Origin: Plasmopara viticola
Taxonomy: Eukaryota; Oomycota; Peronosporomycetes; Peronosporales; Peronosporaceae
DNA length: 64,000 nt
NCBI GenBank assembly: GCA_001695595.3
Contig: MBPM02000151.1
Coordinates: forward strand, 35,820 to 99,819
Reading direction: 5' to 3'
This document shows positions 11,401 through 25,006 of this stretch, piece after piece. Position 1 is the first letter of the stretch. Each line of letters starts with the position of its first letter. The translations under genes and the position numbers were made by a program. A model generated the notes under the pieces. It worked only from the letters and a program-made list of their open reading frames with translations. It was not told the DNA's origin and ran no database searches.

Positions 11401-14400
11401 GCTCTCTTAGATATTTGGTTTACGCTGACCTTCGAGTGCCAAAATGTACACTGCTGTCAGAGCAACCCACTCCTGTCATTATCGACAACAATCCCCCTTT
11501 TTCTTTAAAAGAGTTTTGACTTATAGCGAACCTCTTATAAACTTCCTTATAACATCCGCTAAAGCTGTCTTTTTTCACGGAAGGCATGCCAAAGAACTAA
11601 GTTTTGGATCTCATGCCGAAGACGTGACGAAGAACTTATTCAAGGCGCTTAAGCCGGCTCCATTATAGATCCTACCACTCCCGGCACATTGCCAGATGTT
11701 TGAACGGCTTTCAGTTTTTGTGTTGTTGGAAGTTATGGACGACGCACTCATACTTGCGCTAATAGGCGGCCTATGCACTCGTCACCATGGCCTTCCGGCG
11801 TAAAATCATTGGATATGGACCTGCCATATGCTGGTCCGTGAAGGTCACACTATTTTAGCTCTTTTGCTGATGGCAACGACTACCATTCATAGGCAGATGG
11901 TTAATTGGAGTTAGTTGGTCGTGTGCTAGAGGTCAAAATAGACAATATACGATGAGGCACAACATTCGCGGATCGACAGCTTAAGGTTGAGCTTAACAAT
12001 ACGATCCACGCAGCTATGGCTTAAAACCTCTGGTATGGTCACTCAAAAGCTCCGTTAATGATTTAAAGCGCAATCATTTCTGCGATTATAAGAGAATATA
12101 CTTTTTTTTCACTTTCGTGCCTTTATTTTGAGCCTACTTTCCATACTAAAAAGCGATTTCACTTTGCAGAAAGTCGACTAAGCGCAATTACCATAGCAAG
12201 AAATGAGATTACGCAACCCACAATATACAAAAAGATTTTTTCAGTTTAACACGGCGTTAAAAATCGACATATACCCATTTGGTGGTAAAAAGTACCCCCC
12301 CCTTAGAAGGTTACTTTGATCGTCTACAACTTCGCGAACCATTTTATTGGAGTTTATTCGGACCTCAAGAGCCAAAAATCTGTATATAAACACTACTGAG
12401 GTTTTGATAGACCTTAACAGTGAGCTTGGCAAGTTTCGAATGAACTTGTGATTAACAATAATGGAGCATCTTGAATTTGTCCACCTCATCCGACTAAAAG
12501 CAAGGACTCAGACGCCGAAAACATGGTATACGAAACACTAAAAATGCAAACCGTCGTATCTAGGAAACCTTGAAGCGATTTGAAGATTTGTCAGTTACCC
12601 TGTCAATCCGTACAAGATTTGTAGACTATAAATAAAATGTAATTTTCTTACGGCTTAAGCTGGGGTTTTGGTATATCATACAGGAGCGCTAAGAAGTTTA
12701 GCAAATGTGGCCAAAGGAAGAGGCCAAACAGCTCAGCGCCAGTCGTCAAACCAAAACCTCACCAACAGAGCGAAACAAACGATGTTGACGACATTCGAGC
12801 TTCACATTCGGCGTCATACTTGTGTACACGAGCATCAAATCCGCAAGTTTCAATAACCAAGCGGGTATTAGTATCCATAATAGCTTAAATCTTTCTGCAG
12901 CAGCACGACAAGACACACCTTATGTACAACAAACACTTCTAAGCAGCAACAGCGATATCAGGTTCGGATGAAAGCTCAAATACAAGTCCATATGCGCCTC
13001 TAAGACAAACACCTCGAGCTTTTCGTCAAATCAAAAGGCGAGCAGAAGAAGGTGGATCCTACTGCTCATAAAGTGAGACTTAGTGAAAATTCTGAGCTAT
13101 CGACCTTTGCAACGGAACAGTATCACACCAAAATGTACCACTTGATGGCAGCGAAGTCGCCAGACTTCATTACGTTTCTTTCAAATGTTATGCAAGTCCG
13201 TGCTGAATAAGTACCGTGCTTTATAACCGACTGCGAAAATATGATAGCGCACGCAATTTGAGATCTGCTTTGAATTCAACTGCGCATACGCTTCAGGCCG
13301 GATAATTTTGAGGATAATTTTGGAAAGCGGGAGTTTTTCTTCAAGTAAGAGGCTAAGATCATATAATGTCTCAAACTGAGTTGAAGATCAGTATATTGAA
13401 GTAGTACTTCGATTTCGTGTTGAGCCCTAAGATAGCCCAGCGCCTTGTAAATGTGTTGCTTTTGCAAGCAAGCTTGCTGGTCCTGAATCAAAGGTAGGCA
13501 CACCGCGACTACTTTCACAGCCACGACGATCATATTTTCAATATAAGTGAGGGATTTACTTAGTACGCTATAAAGCGCCAGCCGCGTCAAATGTTCACTA
13601 CAAAAGAAAGCAACTTCTCGATAGTGTTCGAGGAACTCGGAACAGACACGCGGCGGTCGATTTGGTTCTGAAAATTTCGGCTCGCATAACAAAGAAGTCT
13701 ACATTCTACCCAAAGGTCTCAAGTGTTCAAAGCCAATCTTTAAAGGCCGCAATCTAATCGCGAGACCAGCCTCGAGAGCGATATTAAGCGCGTACTTTGG
13801 TCATGCAGGTTACTCCCTCTGACGAAAGGGTAAGGCCGAGGTGAGATCGACTCTCTTTAGCACTCCTTGATAGGTTCAATTCCGTATGACGTGTATTGTA
13901 AAGTAGTCGCAGCCAAGAGTTTTTTGTGAAGTGGCGCGGTTACCCCATTTCACAAGCGGTAGGACGTCTTTCAAGCTGTGGACATGAGTCGGTACCTAGG
14001 GTTTGGCGAGTCGACAAGACTGGGTCACCGGACCCAGCCGTGGGTTAAGTTGTTTCTTCTTTCAGGCCCTTAGCTTTAGTGTTTAAATGAGTGAGGACAT
14101 TCAAGGTCGAGTCATTACCCTGGGAAACATTCAAGTTTTACAGGTATGCGTTTTTTGCATGGCTGGAGAGTCTGACAGCAAGTTCGACATCTATTCGCTC
14201 TTTTCACCATGTGAAAAAATCACCAGAAAACGAACGGTGCTCTTGTCATTTCTATTGCGTAGAGGTGAAGCTACCCGCGGTTCATTGAGCTTTGTAGAGC
14301 CGTATGCTTGCATTTTCTACCGTGGCTCAGCAAATTTCAAGCGATCGAGTTGTTTCCGACTATCTGCTTATGATGTAGACGCAGCCGTAGCCTTACTTAG

Positions 14401-17400
14401 AGGCACACTCTTTGTTCTTGGTGGGGGCTATATTTTGTAAAAGCGCCTTATGGTCACTTAGTAGCCCCCTTTGAAGTTGGCTTGGTCATCGGTAAGACAA
14501 TCGGCCGTCTAGCAGCCGCTTTTGCTGCAAATTTGGTAGCCATTTTTGCTGTTTCTTTGGCAGCCGTAAAAGTCAAGCTTACTATGTCTAAAACGTCGAA
14601 GGAGTATGGAAAGCACTTATTTATCTTCAATTGATTTTCCTTAGGTGTGGTTGAAGATGTAAAGTGCCGTACATAAACACAAAACATCATTCAAAATTCG
14701 TCTCCCGGATTACATAAAGCTGGTGGCTCTCAATGCACGACAGGCACATTGTCAGTATTCGTAATTGTACGCATAACAAGGCATTTAAAAGGATACCGAA
14801 AGATATCTTTGTTTAAATTGTGGCATTGAGCAGAAGTGATATCACCAAAAAAGTAAACACCCAACGTATAGTGCTGCAAGATTGTGATTCTGCCAGTTGA
14901 AATAGAGGAATGTAAAAAAAATTCTGCTTCTTAAATACAATCGCACACTATAAATTCGAGAAAGCGCATATTGCTTTTTAAAATTTGCCACGTAAAGCAG
15001 TCACACCAAATATCTCAAATAAGTTATTGGTCTATCTAGTCATCAATGGTAAGCTTCGAAATGAGTCTGGTTCGTATAATTGTCGTAACTTTCTTTGCCC
15101 AAACAGCAATAAAGATAGCACTATCGCTGGAGGTGTAAAGCGGGCGAATTATTCCGTGTCTATCTAAACAAATTGTTACTAGCTAGACATCGATCTCACT
15201 ATACGATAAATTTCTTTCGCCACTACACCATTATACAGCTTAAATCCCACTCACTGTCTAACGTAGCATATAGAGATACTTACTTACTACTATCTTGAAG
15301 GTTGTGGGCGAAATTACTAGCAATTTCAAGGGCAATTTTTCAGACAGATTTAAGGCCATTGCTTAAATGCGTCTAGCATCAGGAAACACTGCGATGGAGA
15401 AGTTAGATATCTTTTTGCCCTATTAAAAGAAACTCACGTACGGACTAGATACCAAAAACTGCTTGGCACAATGACATCAAGAGATATCAAGATGGGACTG
15501 AGGCTGCACAAACTTTCAACATTTCGAGGAGAAATATAAGTAGGCCGTGGGCTGGGTGTGGATGAAAGATTTGCTACTGGTTATTATCGCAAGGAAGATC
15601 AAAAATTAACGGGAGGCTGAAACCACAAAGAAATTAAATGAAAAAGCATGATGGTATGAAGGACGCTCATAAGCCTCTAAGAGTCTGGAGAGACGCCTCG
15701 GATGTGAAATTGTCATTTGTATTAAGAAAAATCTTCTGTTCACGCGTATTGAATCTGCTGTTTGCTGTAGTGTCAATCAGACTCGAGACTTTAGTACAAT
15801 CTAAAATCGTACCAAAGGCTTCACACTGACATCACTTATATAAATGACTTCTCTCTCGAATCAACAGCTTTTGACCAGACGGCTGTATTCTTCAATACAT
15901 AGTTTATTTGTGCGGGATCGCGCTGGCAGGCACATATGGCTTACTAAGCAATACTGCCTTTGAGCTGCTTACCATCTCGCCCCTAATCTGAACCGATAAG
16001 TCATGGGTATCAAGATGTTTTTTCTGGTTGGGCCAGTTCCCAAAGCGCACGACCAAATTTTCGCTAGTAAATACTTCATGACATGTACTTATTGTCATAA
16101 TTGCGATAGTCACACGATCTAATTCACTGAGTTCCAGTAACGCGCAGCTAGTGACATAGTACGAGGCATTGAATAGCATGCTATGAACCGGCTCGCCTGA
16201 AGATTTGTTCATTCTACCAACAGCATCTTGGGCTGGCAATCGATACTAGACGATACCCTTTCCTTATAAAATCGGGCACAGGCTTTGCGAGGCCCGCACA
16301 GCCAACACTGTCCTCGCGCAAATAATGGCTAGACACAAATGCTTTCCAATTTCTTGTGAGAAAAATATATGGCGTGAGACAAACCACAAATGCATTAAGT
16401 TGCTCGGGGTTAGCTTGCACAACTTGACTGCATAAAAAGATTCTGAGAATTTTTTTTGTCCTCTCTGCTATAATGTTTTATGGTTTTGACGACCTCAAAT
16501 CTTGTTTTTGAAGAACTTTTGAGCCGAAAGATCATTTTTAAGCGGCTATAAGCAATTTTACAGTCGAACGTATGATTTGACGTAAGCCTATTACACTTAA
16601 GATAATTGTAGACTAAACGAAGAGCACTAGTGGGGCGTTCAAAAAATAAACTGATCGATAGCATACCGCTAGGCATACTCACCGTCAATTTAACCCTAGA
16701 TTCGGAGAAACAGCAATCGGGCATGTTACTCAAGGAACACTTCTTTTCTTATAATGACGCTCGATTATAAGAATGATGTAACATATTTGCACGAGTTAGT
16801 GTGTGTCATACCAGCACCATATTGTGTGAGTGATCTCTGAACATTAAAACAAAGCAGTATTAAGCACTGAGGAGTTTCCAAAAAATCTGTACATCAATTA
16901 ACTAATGCTTTATGCATATCAATAGGATATACCATGGTAGAGTTCAATTGTTGTATACTTACCCCGAAGGGGCTTAAGAACAATTCTTTGTATACTTAAA
17001 TTTGCAATCCAGTATATTTAGACGTGGTATTGAGACAAATACGGACTTTTTAAGTCTGGCAGGTAGCGATCTGCAACTACGGTGGCAAGTATAGAATGAG
17101 ATAGGATAATCAGACTTACGCTTCATCTAGGCAATGATCACGGCAGCTACTAGCACTTATAGGTTGTATACATCGAGTTGGCCTCAAGGGGGTGCGGAAT
17201 TTATTTACACATGTACCTGGCGCGACCAACATGAGACATGAGATGACCTTGAGCATGAAGTGCTAAGAAAATAGAAGTAATATCTTGTTCGAGATTGGAG
17301 AGGATGAAGTGCATTTTGCTGCAGACGAGGTAACAAAGAGTAGCTCTAGTCATCTCAAAGCTTTGTGAAGGAGCAGGCGAATGAGCAATATTTTAGTTAA

Positions 17401-19175
17401 GGCGACGATTACAAATGTAAGAAGCTAGAGTGTCAGCTGATGCACTTCTTACCACCATCTATCGTGTGCTCCAACTATATCTTTAAATTCATCGGAGTAA
17501 AAGCATTAGGCGCTGTTTGTCCAGGACTTGCGAACTCTGCTAAATAGGATGGCCAGCAACCTTTTCTCAGATAAGGTGGAAGTCAACAACAACTGGCACC
17601 CGTACTTTGTATACGCCTGCTTATTTTAAGTTGGCTGTAATGGCAGTAAATATCCTGTTGATATATCAGGTAGCAAGGCGACTTATCAGAAAAGAACATC
17701 AAATCTGTCGAGCCTGAGGAACGACTCAAGTACATTATGGCCAACGCCTGAGCAAAATTGTGCTGTATGATACGAAATGTGCTTAGAAGACCTAGCTTAG
17801 TAGTAGTAGAGGCAGCTGTGATGGCTTTAGTTCACTCAAATCGTCGGATAATTATATCCGATGGCTTACTGGTAGAGAAAGTCATCCAAATGCTGAGGCA
17901 TAACGAAGGCATGGATCATTACACTCTAAGTCCCGATAAATCTAAGTTTCGGATCTGGATATAACGACCTGAAGATGGTGCGGGTAAAACCACAAATACT
18001 GGTCTAATGGAGATACAAGACTTGATAACCTCCCGCATTGCTCTAAGTGGAGTTACGATAAGTGATAAGACCACCTCTCCTTCTCCAAAGAGGTCATTTA
18101 TGATTTTCAAACGAACTATTGGCACGGACACTCGATCAAATTGGTCGGCAAGATGGAAAAGCTCGGATTGTGGAGGCACGTGAATCACTAAAGAGTGACA
18201 GGAAGACATAGTCATTGCTGTATGTTATGAGTAACATGGCTGGCTTTAAGCCAAGACAGCTTAGGCGACGCCACGAATAATGGCACATTATCCAGCGAAC
18301 AGTAGTCGTAGAAGGCAGCTGACCTAGGTGGCGTGGTTGGCTTTCAACCACACCTATAAATTTGCTTTGGGCGTGTACTTGCCCAGATATTTTTCGAAAG
18401 GGTCCGTATGATGAAGGCGTGGAGATATAAATTACCAAAGCTTTTCGAGTGATACTAGACAATCTAGACCTTGCGTCTTATTAGCCTCGGCATAGCCATG
18501 CTTGTCCAGGTCAAGGACAAGAAAAGAATTCGAGCTATCAAATTTCTTAAACATCACAGCTAGCCTTAGGGACGTCTTAATGCGTTCCTCTTAACGTTCA
18601 AAACAAGACGAATAAACTGTTTTGCTCCCTATCAGAACAAAAGTAGAGTGTCGACAATTGTTTGCTGGAACGCGTAGTTCATCGGTCCGCCGTAATATAC
18701 CAAGACAATAGCTAAGCTTTCGAAGCCCCGTCTACTCACAGCAAACATCCACGACTAGATTTCTCTTTCAGAACTGCTCTGCTCTCGGAATTTAAGCGCT
18801 GATGGTGTGGTCAAATCACACATCTATTGATTCTTTCCAGTAGGGCACCCCTCACTGATGTTTTCTGTCTAAAAAACGCAAAGTAACTCCTACCAGCGAC
18901 CCTCTCGCTTTTCGAGGTGACGCTTCGTTGGCTCCCCTCAAGGCAATTTCGTACATTTCATAGCCATAGCAGCAAATACTCACGTAGTTAAGCGTGCCCA
19001 TACAGTCCTTTGTCCTTGTTACATGTAAAAAGCGCGCTTCCATCGTCGCAAAAGAATTGTGTGCGAGATAGACACTAAATTGTTAAAAACGGTACAATGT
19101 CGCACCGACGCAACAATGTACCACGTATCTTCACAAGACACAACGAAAAAAAATATTGTACCCAGACTACGTACG
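8423..19175. other. 10.7-kb gene desert
   Basis: Low-GC sequence with only short open frames on both strands, none longer than 138 residues (13276-13692 minus) and none with a domain I recognise. Examples of orphan frames are 14087-14440 plus, 15904-16239 minus and 18136-18462 minus. I found no integrase, reverse transcriptase or transposase signature and no clear long terminal repeat pair by eye. The stretch probably consists of old, decayed repeats, which is typical of gene-sparse regions in oomycete genomes; this is inference. Confidence 0.5.
8620..8653. repeat. Short tandem repeat of (A)TTGACGAT(GA)
   Basis: Three close copies of TTGACGAT separated by AA or GA. It lies about 200 bp downstream of the tyrosinase gene. 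Simple sequence repeat; no function apparent. Confidence 0.7.
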
Positions 19176-21245
19176 ATGGCGGGCGCCGACAAGTATGAGC
19201 TTGTGGTACAGGACGATTTTCTGGTCCTCCTGCACCCCGTCCATCCTCTGAGGCTCCAGATTCCTCGTACGTCGTCTACGGACGCGTCCCTGGGCCTGAG
19301 TGTGGAGCACGTCAAGAACAGTCACCACGTGCACGGCCGCCGCATGGTCCTTGATGCCATCTACGGCGTGTATTGGCTCCTGCGTGGTCCGTACCTCGCT
19401 GTCGTGACACGATCGAAAGTAGTGGCCAAAGGTGTCCATGACGCTGAGATTCGCGTCGTGCAAAAGCTCGAATTGTTGCTGATTCCGACGCAAAATCTCC
19501 CGAGTTTGACGCCGCAGCAGGAACAGGACGAAGGCTTGTACATTGCCATGATTACGCGCGATATTGCGGCCCAGCAACTTCATTTTGCGCACGATTTTGA
19601 CCTCACGCACACGCTACAACGTACGTACAGGAAGGAATGGAGGGTACTTAATGCTCTAATTGCGTGTCTGGTAGGAATTGCGACGTTTGATGGCAAAAGT
19701 GGCCACATTGCCGAGCGTGCGGATGACCGGTTTTTCTGGAACAAAGCGCTTTGTGCCGCTTTTCTTGGTACCGTCCCTTTGATTTCATCGTAGTGGTACC
19801 GTGCTCATGGGTACCGTGGTGTCTGACCAGAGCAAAAGATGTTTGAGTGGCTGACGCCCATGGTACAAGCGCACGTGGAGGTGACGGATGCCCTTGCGAT
19901 CCACGACAAATCCTTTCGCATCGTGTACATCTCGCGCCGATCGTGCAAACGGCAAGGCATGCGCTTTACAATGCGTGGCATTGACGACGATGGCAACGTG
20001 GCCAATTTCGTGGAAACGGAGCAAATTTGTGTGTTCCCCGACGGTCGCCACACGTCTTTTGTGCAAATTCGAGGTTCGCTGCCAATCTTCTGGAGCTCGC
20101 CCGTGACAATGAAGTATGTACCCAAAGTGTACCAATCAAGTGACACGCAGCGCAACGTGGCAGCTTTCCAGAAACACGCGTACGAGTTGATGGCACTGTA
20201 TGGCCGCGTCTTGATGGTGAACCTCATTGACAAGAAAAAGGACCAGTTGCAACTGGGCGAAACGGTGGCGAAGACCGTGGCGGCAGCTGCGACGAACGAC
20301 TCGCACATTCTCGCCGCTGTTCGGCTCGTGTGGTTTGATTTCCATCGGGAATGTCGGAACATGAAGTGGTCCAACCTGGCAAAATTAATCAAGCAGGTCG
20401 ATGATGATTTTCTTGATCATGGGTACTGGTTGCACTCTGGTACACTTTTTTTTTGGATTTTTTACATCATGCCTTGATGCTTTAGATTCTTTTGCATGAG
20501 TGCCGAGGGGGTTATTGTCAGCAAACAGTCGGGCGTCGTGCGTACAAATTGTATGGACAATCTCGATCGTACAAATGTGGTTCAGGTGAGGTTTTTTTTA
20601 TGATATTGGTACCAATTATTGTTAGTTGACCATTGAAGACACTACCCTTTCTAGTCACTTTTTGGACGCCGTAATTTATTGTTGCAATTGAATGAAACGG
20701 AAGCGTTGCAGGGAAATGTCTTGAGCACTCCGTTCGACAAGTTTGAGCACACTTTTAAGCGGGTGTGGGGCAACAATGCCGACGCGATTAGTCTCTTTTA
20801 CGCTGGTACTCGCGCGCTCAAGACGGACTTTACACGCACGGGGAAACGGACCAAAAAGGGCGCAATGATGGATGGCTACAATTCGTGCGTGCGGTACATT
20901 GTCAACAATTTCTGGGACGGAGATCGGCAAGACGTGCTGGATCTACTCTTGGGACGCTTCACCGTCTCGCGCAGTAAACCGTCCCCCTTTGAATCGCAAG
21001 GCGAGACGCTCGAGTCCATGCTCAGTAAAGTCGCAGGCCTTGTCCTAGTGTTTTTCTTCCTCGAGACGTATCGTAGTGGCGGCCCGAGCTCCCTCTTCGA
21101 GCGCCTGTGCCGCTCCGTGCTGCTCATGGTGCTCGTTTGTGCTGGTGGATTGACTCTTCTGGTCAAGAAGGGCAATCCGATCGGGAATAAGCTCGTGCGA
21201 CGACCGCGATTGTGCCCACAGAACGGCTTGATGCCTGCCTACTAA
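19176..21245 (+). CDS. SAC1: SAC1-type phosphoinositide phosphatase, ER/Golgi membrane-anchored, five exons
   Basis: Exons 19176-19620, 19675-19767, 19831-20422, 20486-20585 and 20655-21245 join in frame to 606 residues; introns are 54-69 bp. The Sac domain is recognisable throughout: an N-terminal half with [43 protein letters not shown] followed by [16 protein letters not shown], and [13 protein letters not shown]. The catalytic loop is [12 protein letters not shown], that is C-x5-R, in the small fourth exon. Then come [26 protein letters not shown] and [10 protein letters not shown]. The C-terminus has two hydrophobic segments (LVLVFFFL and [16 protein letters not shown]), as in Sac1 proteins that sit in the ER/Golgi membrane and dephosphorylate PI4P and other monophosphoinositides. 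An upstream in-frame ATG at 19059 would add 39 residues; 19176 ([10 protein letters not shown]) fits the family N-terminus. Confidence 0.93.
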
Positions 21246-21680
21246 CGGGCAATGATACTGGGATTGTTGCAATAATCAATTGAAAAATACGTTTTTAAAT
21301 TACAACATACAAGGTCTTGTTGCTTTTTTGCGCGAGGGTTGTTTTGTCTTTTGCCATATGACAAGACGCTTTTGGTTAGTAAGAAGGCTGTTCCCAATGC
21401 TTGGCCACACTGCGCAACACAATGCTTTGTATCCGACGTTGGCACAATTATCCCACTGCTTCTGGCTCGATCAAACTCCCACGAAAAATGTCCGACATCG
21501 ATCCATGTATTGCACGGCAAAATAACTATTGTTGAGGATACTGCAACAATCGTGACAAGCGACGCCGAGAAATTTCATTGCGACGGTTCGATATTTGGCA
21601 TTTGTACACGCAACAGGTGCAATATTTGTCGTGCCAATAACAATAAGTTGCCTCAAGATGGCTTATTTGCGAGATATAGT
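21246..21680. other. Convergent intergenic region
   Basis: 435 bp between the stops of the SAC1 gene and the flavin-reductase-like gene. An open frame on plus (21339-21737, 132 residues) has no family features and overlaps the minus gene; I do not call it. Confidence 0.5.
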
Positions 21681-22486
21681 TTAACTAAGTGTCACGGAGT
21701 CCTTCGGGAGTACATAGCCAAACATTTTGCTTCCTAAGAACGTCAAGTACGGTTCCGCGTGGGTACCATGTTGCGCAATAAAGTTGCGACCGTCCCAATA
21801 CTCTCGCCGTGTCCAGCCTGCCAGTTGCGTACAACGAAGCAACAAGTGCCCATCGTCTTCGGTCACAGTGTCCACACGACACAAGAGATGCGCTACACAG
21901 TCACGCAAAGCGATACTCTGTGCAACAGCATCGGTCACTTCTTGGCGCAACAGATCTTTTTTCGACACTTTTGGCTTTAGTGTCCGTACCCTTTCATTGG
22001 TACTATTTGCAAGCGTGCCACCACCTGGAGTGCAAAGGGCAACATTAAGTTGCTCAAACTTGTCTGCGTCGGCTCCCGAACTGCCACCAATGGCTAGTAT
22101 TAGATCTTCCATCCCCCGCACAGGAACGTTCAGCACTTGGTACACCAAAGGCAAACACACGCGAAATGTCAATAACAGAAATGCAACTGAAGTGGCACAT
22201 GCAACCGACCAAAGACAGCTCCCACTTGGTTCAGTAATGTTGCCGTGTTGCGAGTGGCATGAACAGAGCAGATAAATTTTCCCTTGCCACAATATTGTTA
22301 TTGGCATTGAGAAGTAGGCAGCATGACAAAGCAGTAGCGTACCTGATTATTAATTGCCGTGAGCCAACTAATAGTCATGAGACTACGTAGACAGCCATCT
22401 GGACTGCGTGCTGAGAGTAAACACACTGGATTGGGGTACAGCAGTCGCGAGAGCATGCCCTTGTCGACCGCCACCCATTCCGTCAT
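21681..22486 (-). CDS. Flavin-reductase-like domain protein (FMN-binding split barrel), three exons
   Basis: Exons 22486-22343, 22282-22210 and 22135-21681 on minus; introns of 60 bp (GTACGC...AAG) and 74 bp (GTCGGT...AAG); product 223 residues. The N-terminus has LLYPNPVCLLSARSPDGCLRS followed by SWLTAINN, the usual start of flavin-reductase-like split-barrel domains that bind FMN. After the second intron comes FVLNVPV, then GMEDLILAIGG, a loop, and a second half with LRDCVAHLLCRV, GHLLLRC and REYWDGRNFI. A conserved end reads YLTFLGSKMFGYVLPK. Proteins of this type reduce flavins or act as flavoredoxin-like oxidoreductases; the substrate is not visible. The second donor (GTCGGT) is weak, but the joined reading is continuous. 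The start at 22486 was chosen because upstream codons are unconstrained and close to the divergent J-domain gene. Confidence 0.78.
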
Positions 22487-22604
22487 CAGTGCAACACAAT
22501 ATTTTTTTTGGATACTCGTAATGGCTACATCTTCCAAGAATTTATCGTACTTATTCGAGTAACGTTTCTTTTGCCACAATATTCAAGTGACTGTCGCTGC
22601 CGTT

Positions 22605-24194
22605 ATGGTGCTCGGTAAGAAAAAAGTGGCGAGTATGGTCTACTACGACCTCATGGGCATCGAAGAGGACGCGACGCCCGAGGTCATTAAGAAGGCATAC
22701 CGTAAGAAAGCCTTGCAGCTTCATCCTGACAAACGTGGCAACACACCAGAGGCCCAAGAGGAATTTACGCGCATGAAACAAGCATACGACGTCTTGTCCG
22801 ATCCGCAAAAGCGCGAAATTTACGATCAGTACGGTAATTTTCAAGGTTTCTTGTTCGGTTTCCTTTTTTCTTCAGCATTACTTTTCTATGCAGAGTAGGA
22901 GAAGATGGCATTAAACTCATGGAAGACTATGGCAACATGAGTCCCGAAGAAATGTCCGTCTTGCTCTTTCGGTCCATGGGCGCCTTTGGCACCAAGGGCA
23001 AGTGTGTGCTCATCTCGCTCGTGTCGCTGCTGTTTGCTTTCTTCCTCATTATTCCAAGTACGTCCAAACGTGCGCACGTAATGTATTATATTTTCGTGAA
23101 AAATATTGACGAAATGGCGTCATTTTGCAGTTTTTTGGTGCCTTCGTGCCGACTCGACGATTTTGTGGGATTGGGCCGTGGTTTGCATCCCGCTCTGGGT
23201 CGGGAATGGCCTTTACTATTGCTCGTTAAGCTGCATGCTCGTCTCTGCGGACGAGAGCGAGGAAGGCGAGGAGAAGACTGCGCCAAAACCGCGCTTGTAC
23301 AAGCTCTACGCGTTCCTCAAAGCGCTCCTGTTGCTCGTGCTCCAAGTCTTTGTCGTTCTCAAACTCAATCGCGATCTCGACTGGACGCTCTTGCAAGTGT
23401 TGGTTCCATACTTTGTCTACGATGGCCTGAATCTCCTTGGCGCATTGGCCGGCGGCGTTTTGGGCTATCAAATGCTTACGAAAACCAGCCAAGGGGCTGG
23501 CGTGTCGCAGACGGAGACCATCACGAACCAACGCGCGGCTCTTGTCGTCGCAGTGCTTCGCAAAGTGCTGTTAAACGGTGCTCGGATTGCGCAAGGCGTG
23601 CTGCTGGGACTGAAAGTGGATGGCAGTCTAAACGAAACGAGTTGGTGGCTCGTCTTTCTGCCCGTGTGGCTCTACATTGCGTTCTTCGTGTCGTTTCCCG
23701 TCCGGAAATACTTGCGTGCAAAGCCCAAGACGAAAGAACCCAACGTCAAGTCTTCAACGCAGCAACAAGCGCACGATGCGTTTGCCCGCGAGTCTGTGAC
23801 CGACGACGACGACGAAGCAGCGTCCAAGTATCCGCTCCTCGATGCGCTGTGTACAGTGTCTGTCATTGGAGTGCTCAGTTCGCCCTTTTTCATCTTGGCC
23901 GCACGACTCCAGGACGGCACCTTCTCGTCTCTCTACGTGCTATTGCCGTGGCTCATTCTGGTTGGTACCTTTTTCTTAAGAGATGGTTGCAAAGGACTGT
24001 CGTGTTAACGTTTTGCTGCTCGTTTTGCTTAGGTTGGGCTCGTTTTCTGCATGATTTGCTGTGCCATTTCGTGCATTAGTTTCCAAGAGCCTGACGATGG
24101 CAACGCTCCGGAACCGTCGACAGCAGAGAATGTGCCAAGCTATTCTACTGCCGAAGAAGGACGGGCAGATTATGTGTCAGTGGATATGGATTAG
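22605..24194 (+). CDS. J-domain (DnaJ) multispanning membrane protein with TMEM185-like region, four exons
   Basis: Exons 22605-22833, 22899-23057, 23131-23960 and 24033-24194 give 459 residues; the last donor is a weak GTTGGT but keeps phase. Residues ~14-75 are a J-domain: YYDLMGIEEDATPEVIKKAYRKKALQ, the HPD motif (LHPDKRG), then FTRMKQAYDVLSDPQKREIYDQYG. HPD indicates that it stimulates an HSP70 ATPase. Next is a hydrophobic segment (VLISLVSLLFAFFLIIPIF) and a multi-helix region with ILWDWAVVCIPLW, LLLLVLQVFVVLKLNRDLDW and LLGLKVDGSLNETSWWLVFLPVW. This resembles the TMEM185/fragile-X-F transmembrane family, which repeats a LKxDG...W..VF.PLW motif. The tail has a Cys-rich hydrophobic stretch and an acidic, Ser/Pro-rich end. 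A start at 22587 would add six residues. Probably an ER or endomembrane co-chaperone; the fusion is discussed in the findings. Confidence 0.85.
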
Positions 24195-25006
24195 GACAGG
24201 GGTACGAGATTATGATTTCATTAAAAAATATTGGTGGTCTTTATATAATTATCATGGTGAATCCAAGGTGAAGTATATTCGTGTTCTAAGAAAAATATAA
24301 ATTATAAAAAGGGAAACAAGAGCGATTCCGATGCGAATAAAAGGAGCAAATCAGCTTAGTTTGACCAAGCAATGTGCAGTAATAATTGTTCCAAAATGTG
24401 AGATTTGCTCTACGTAACCTTGAAACCTAGCTGAAGGTGTAACATTCATTGCTTTCAAACAAAACTGATTGCAAATGAACTTTTGCAGCTTTCGATATCG
24501 TAAATAAGCTTTTGCCATCTCCTTTCTGCCATTGTCTCTTCATCGTCACCGATATTTTAGTATCCAAGTCTTGAACCAGTGGCTGGGTATTCGATGGCGC
24601 CTTGCTTAGCAGCTCCTTTTGTCGCTTGCTTGTCAATACGAGAATAATTCGAAGACTTTACGGTCCGTGAAATGTTACCGATTCTTTAACAACTCTTAAT
24701 CAGCCCTCTAATTAGTCATTGCCGCATCGAATATTTTTTTCTTTTTGTTTGTGTTGACGATTGCAAATTACCACCTCTCTCGAAGACTTTTTTGTCTTGA
24801 ATTCAACCTCAAATTTTTGAGCAATGTCACTTCTTTCTCAAATTCTTGGCTGCTCCATACAAAGTGCTTTAAGGCCGCAAAACCATCGGACAAAAAAAAC
24901 TATTGAGAGCATTCACTTATTGCGGCTGGCGTTCGGCTGCAATGCTAAAAGTGACACAAAAATCTCAAAAATCTACCCTGTCAAACGACCAAATCTTCCT
25001 GTTCAT
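24195..25006. other. Convergent intergenic region
   Basis: About 0.8 kb of AT-rich sequence between the stops of the J-domain gene and the ARM-repeat gene. Only short chance frames; nothing recognised. Confidence 0.5.

Noticed and set aside
9000..19000. Orphan frames such as 13276-13692 minus and 14087-14440 plus as real genes
   Set aside because: No family pattern, no plausible neighbours and low-GC codon use unlike the recognised host genes.
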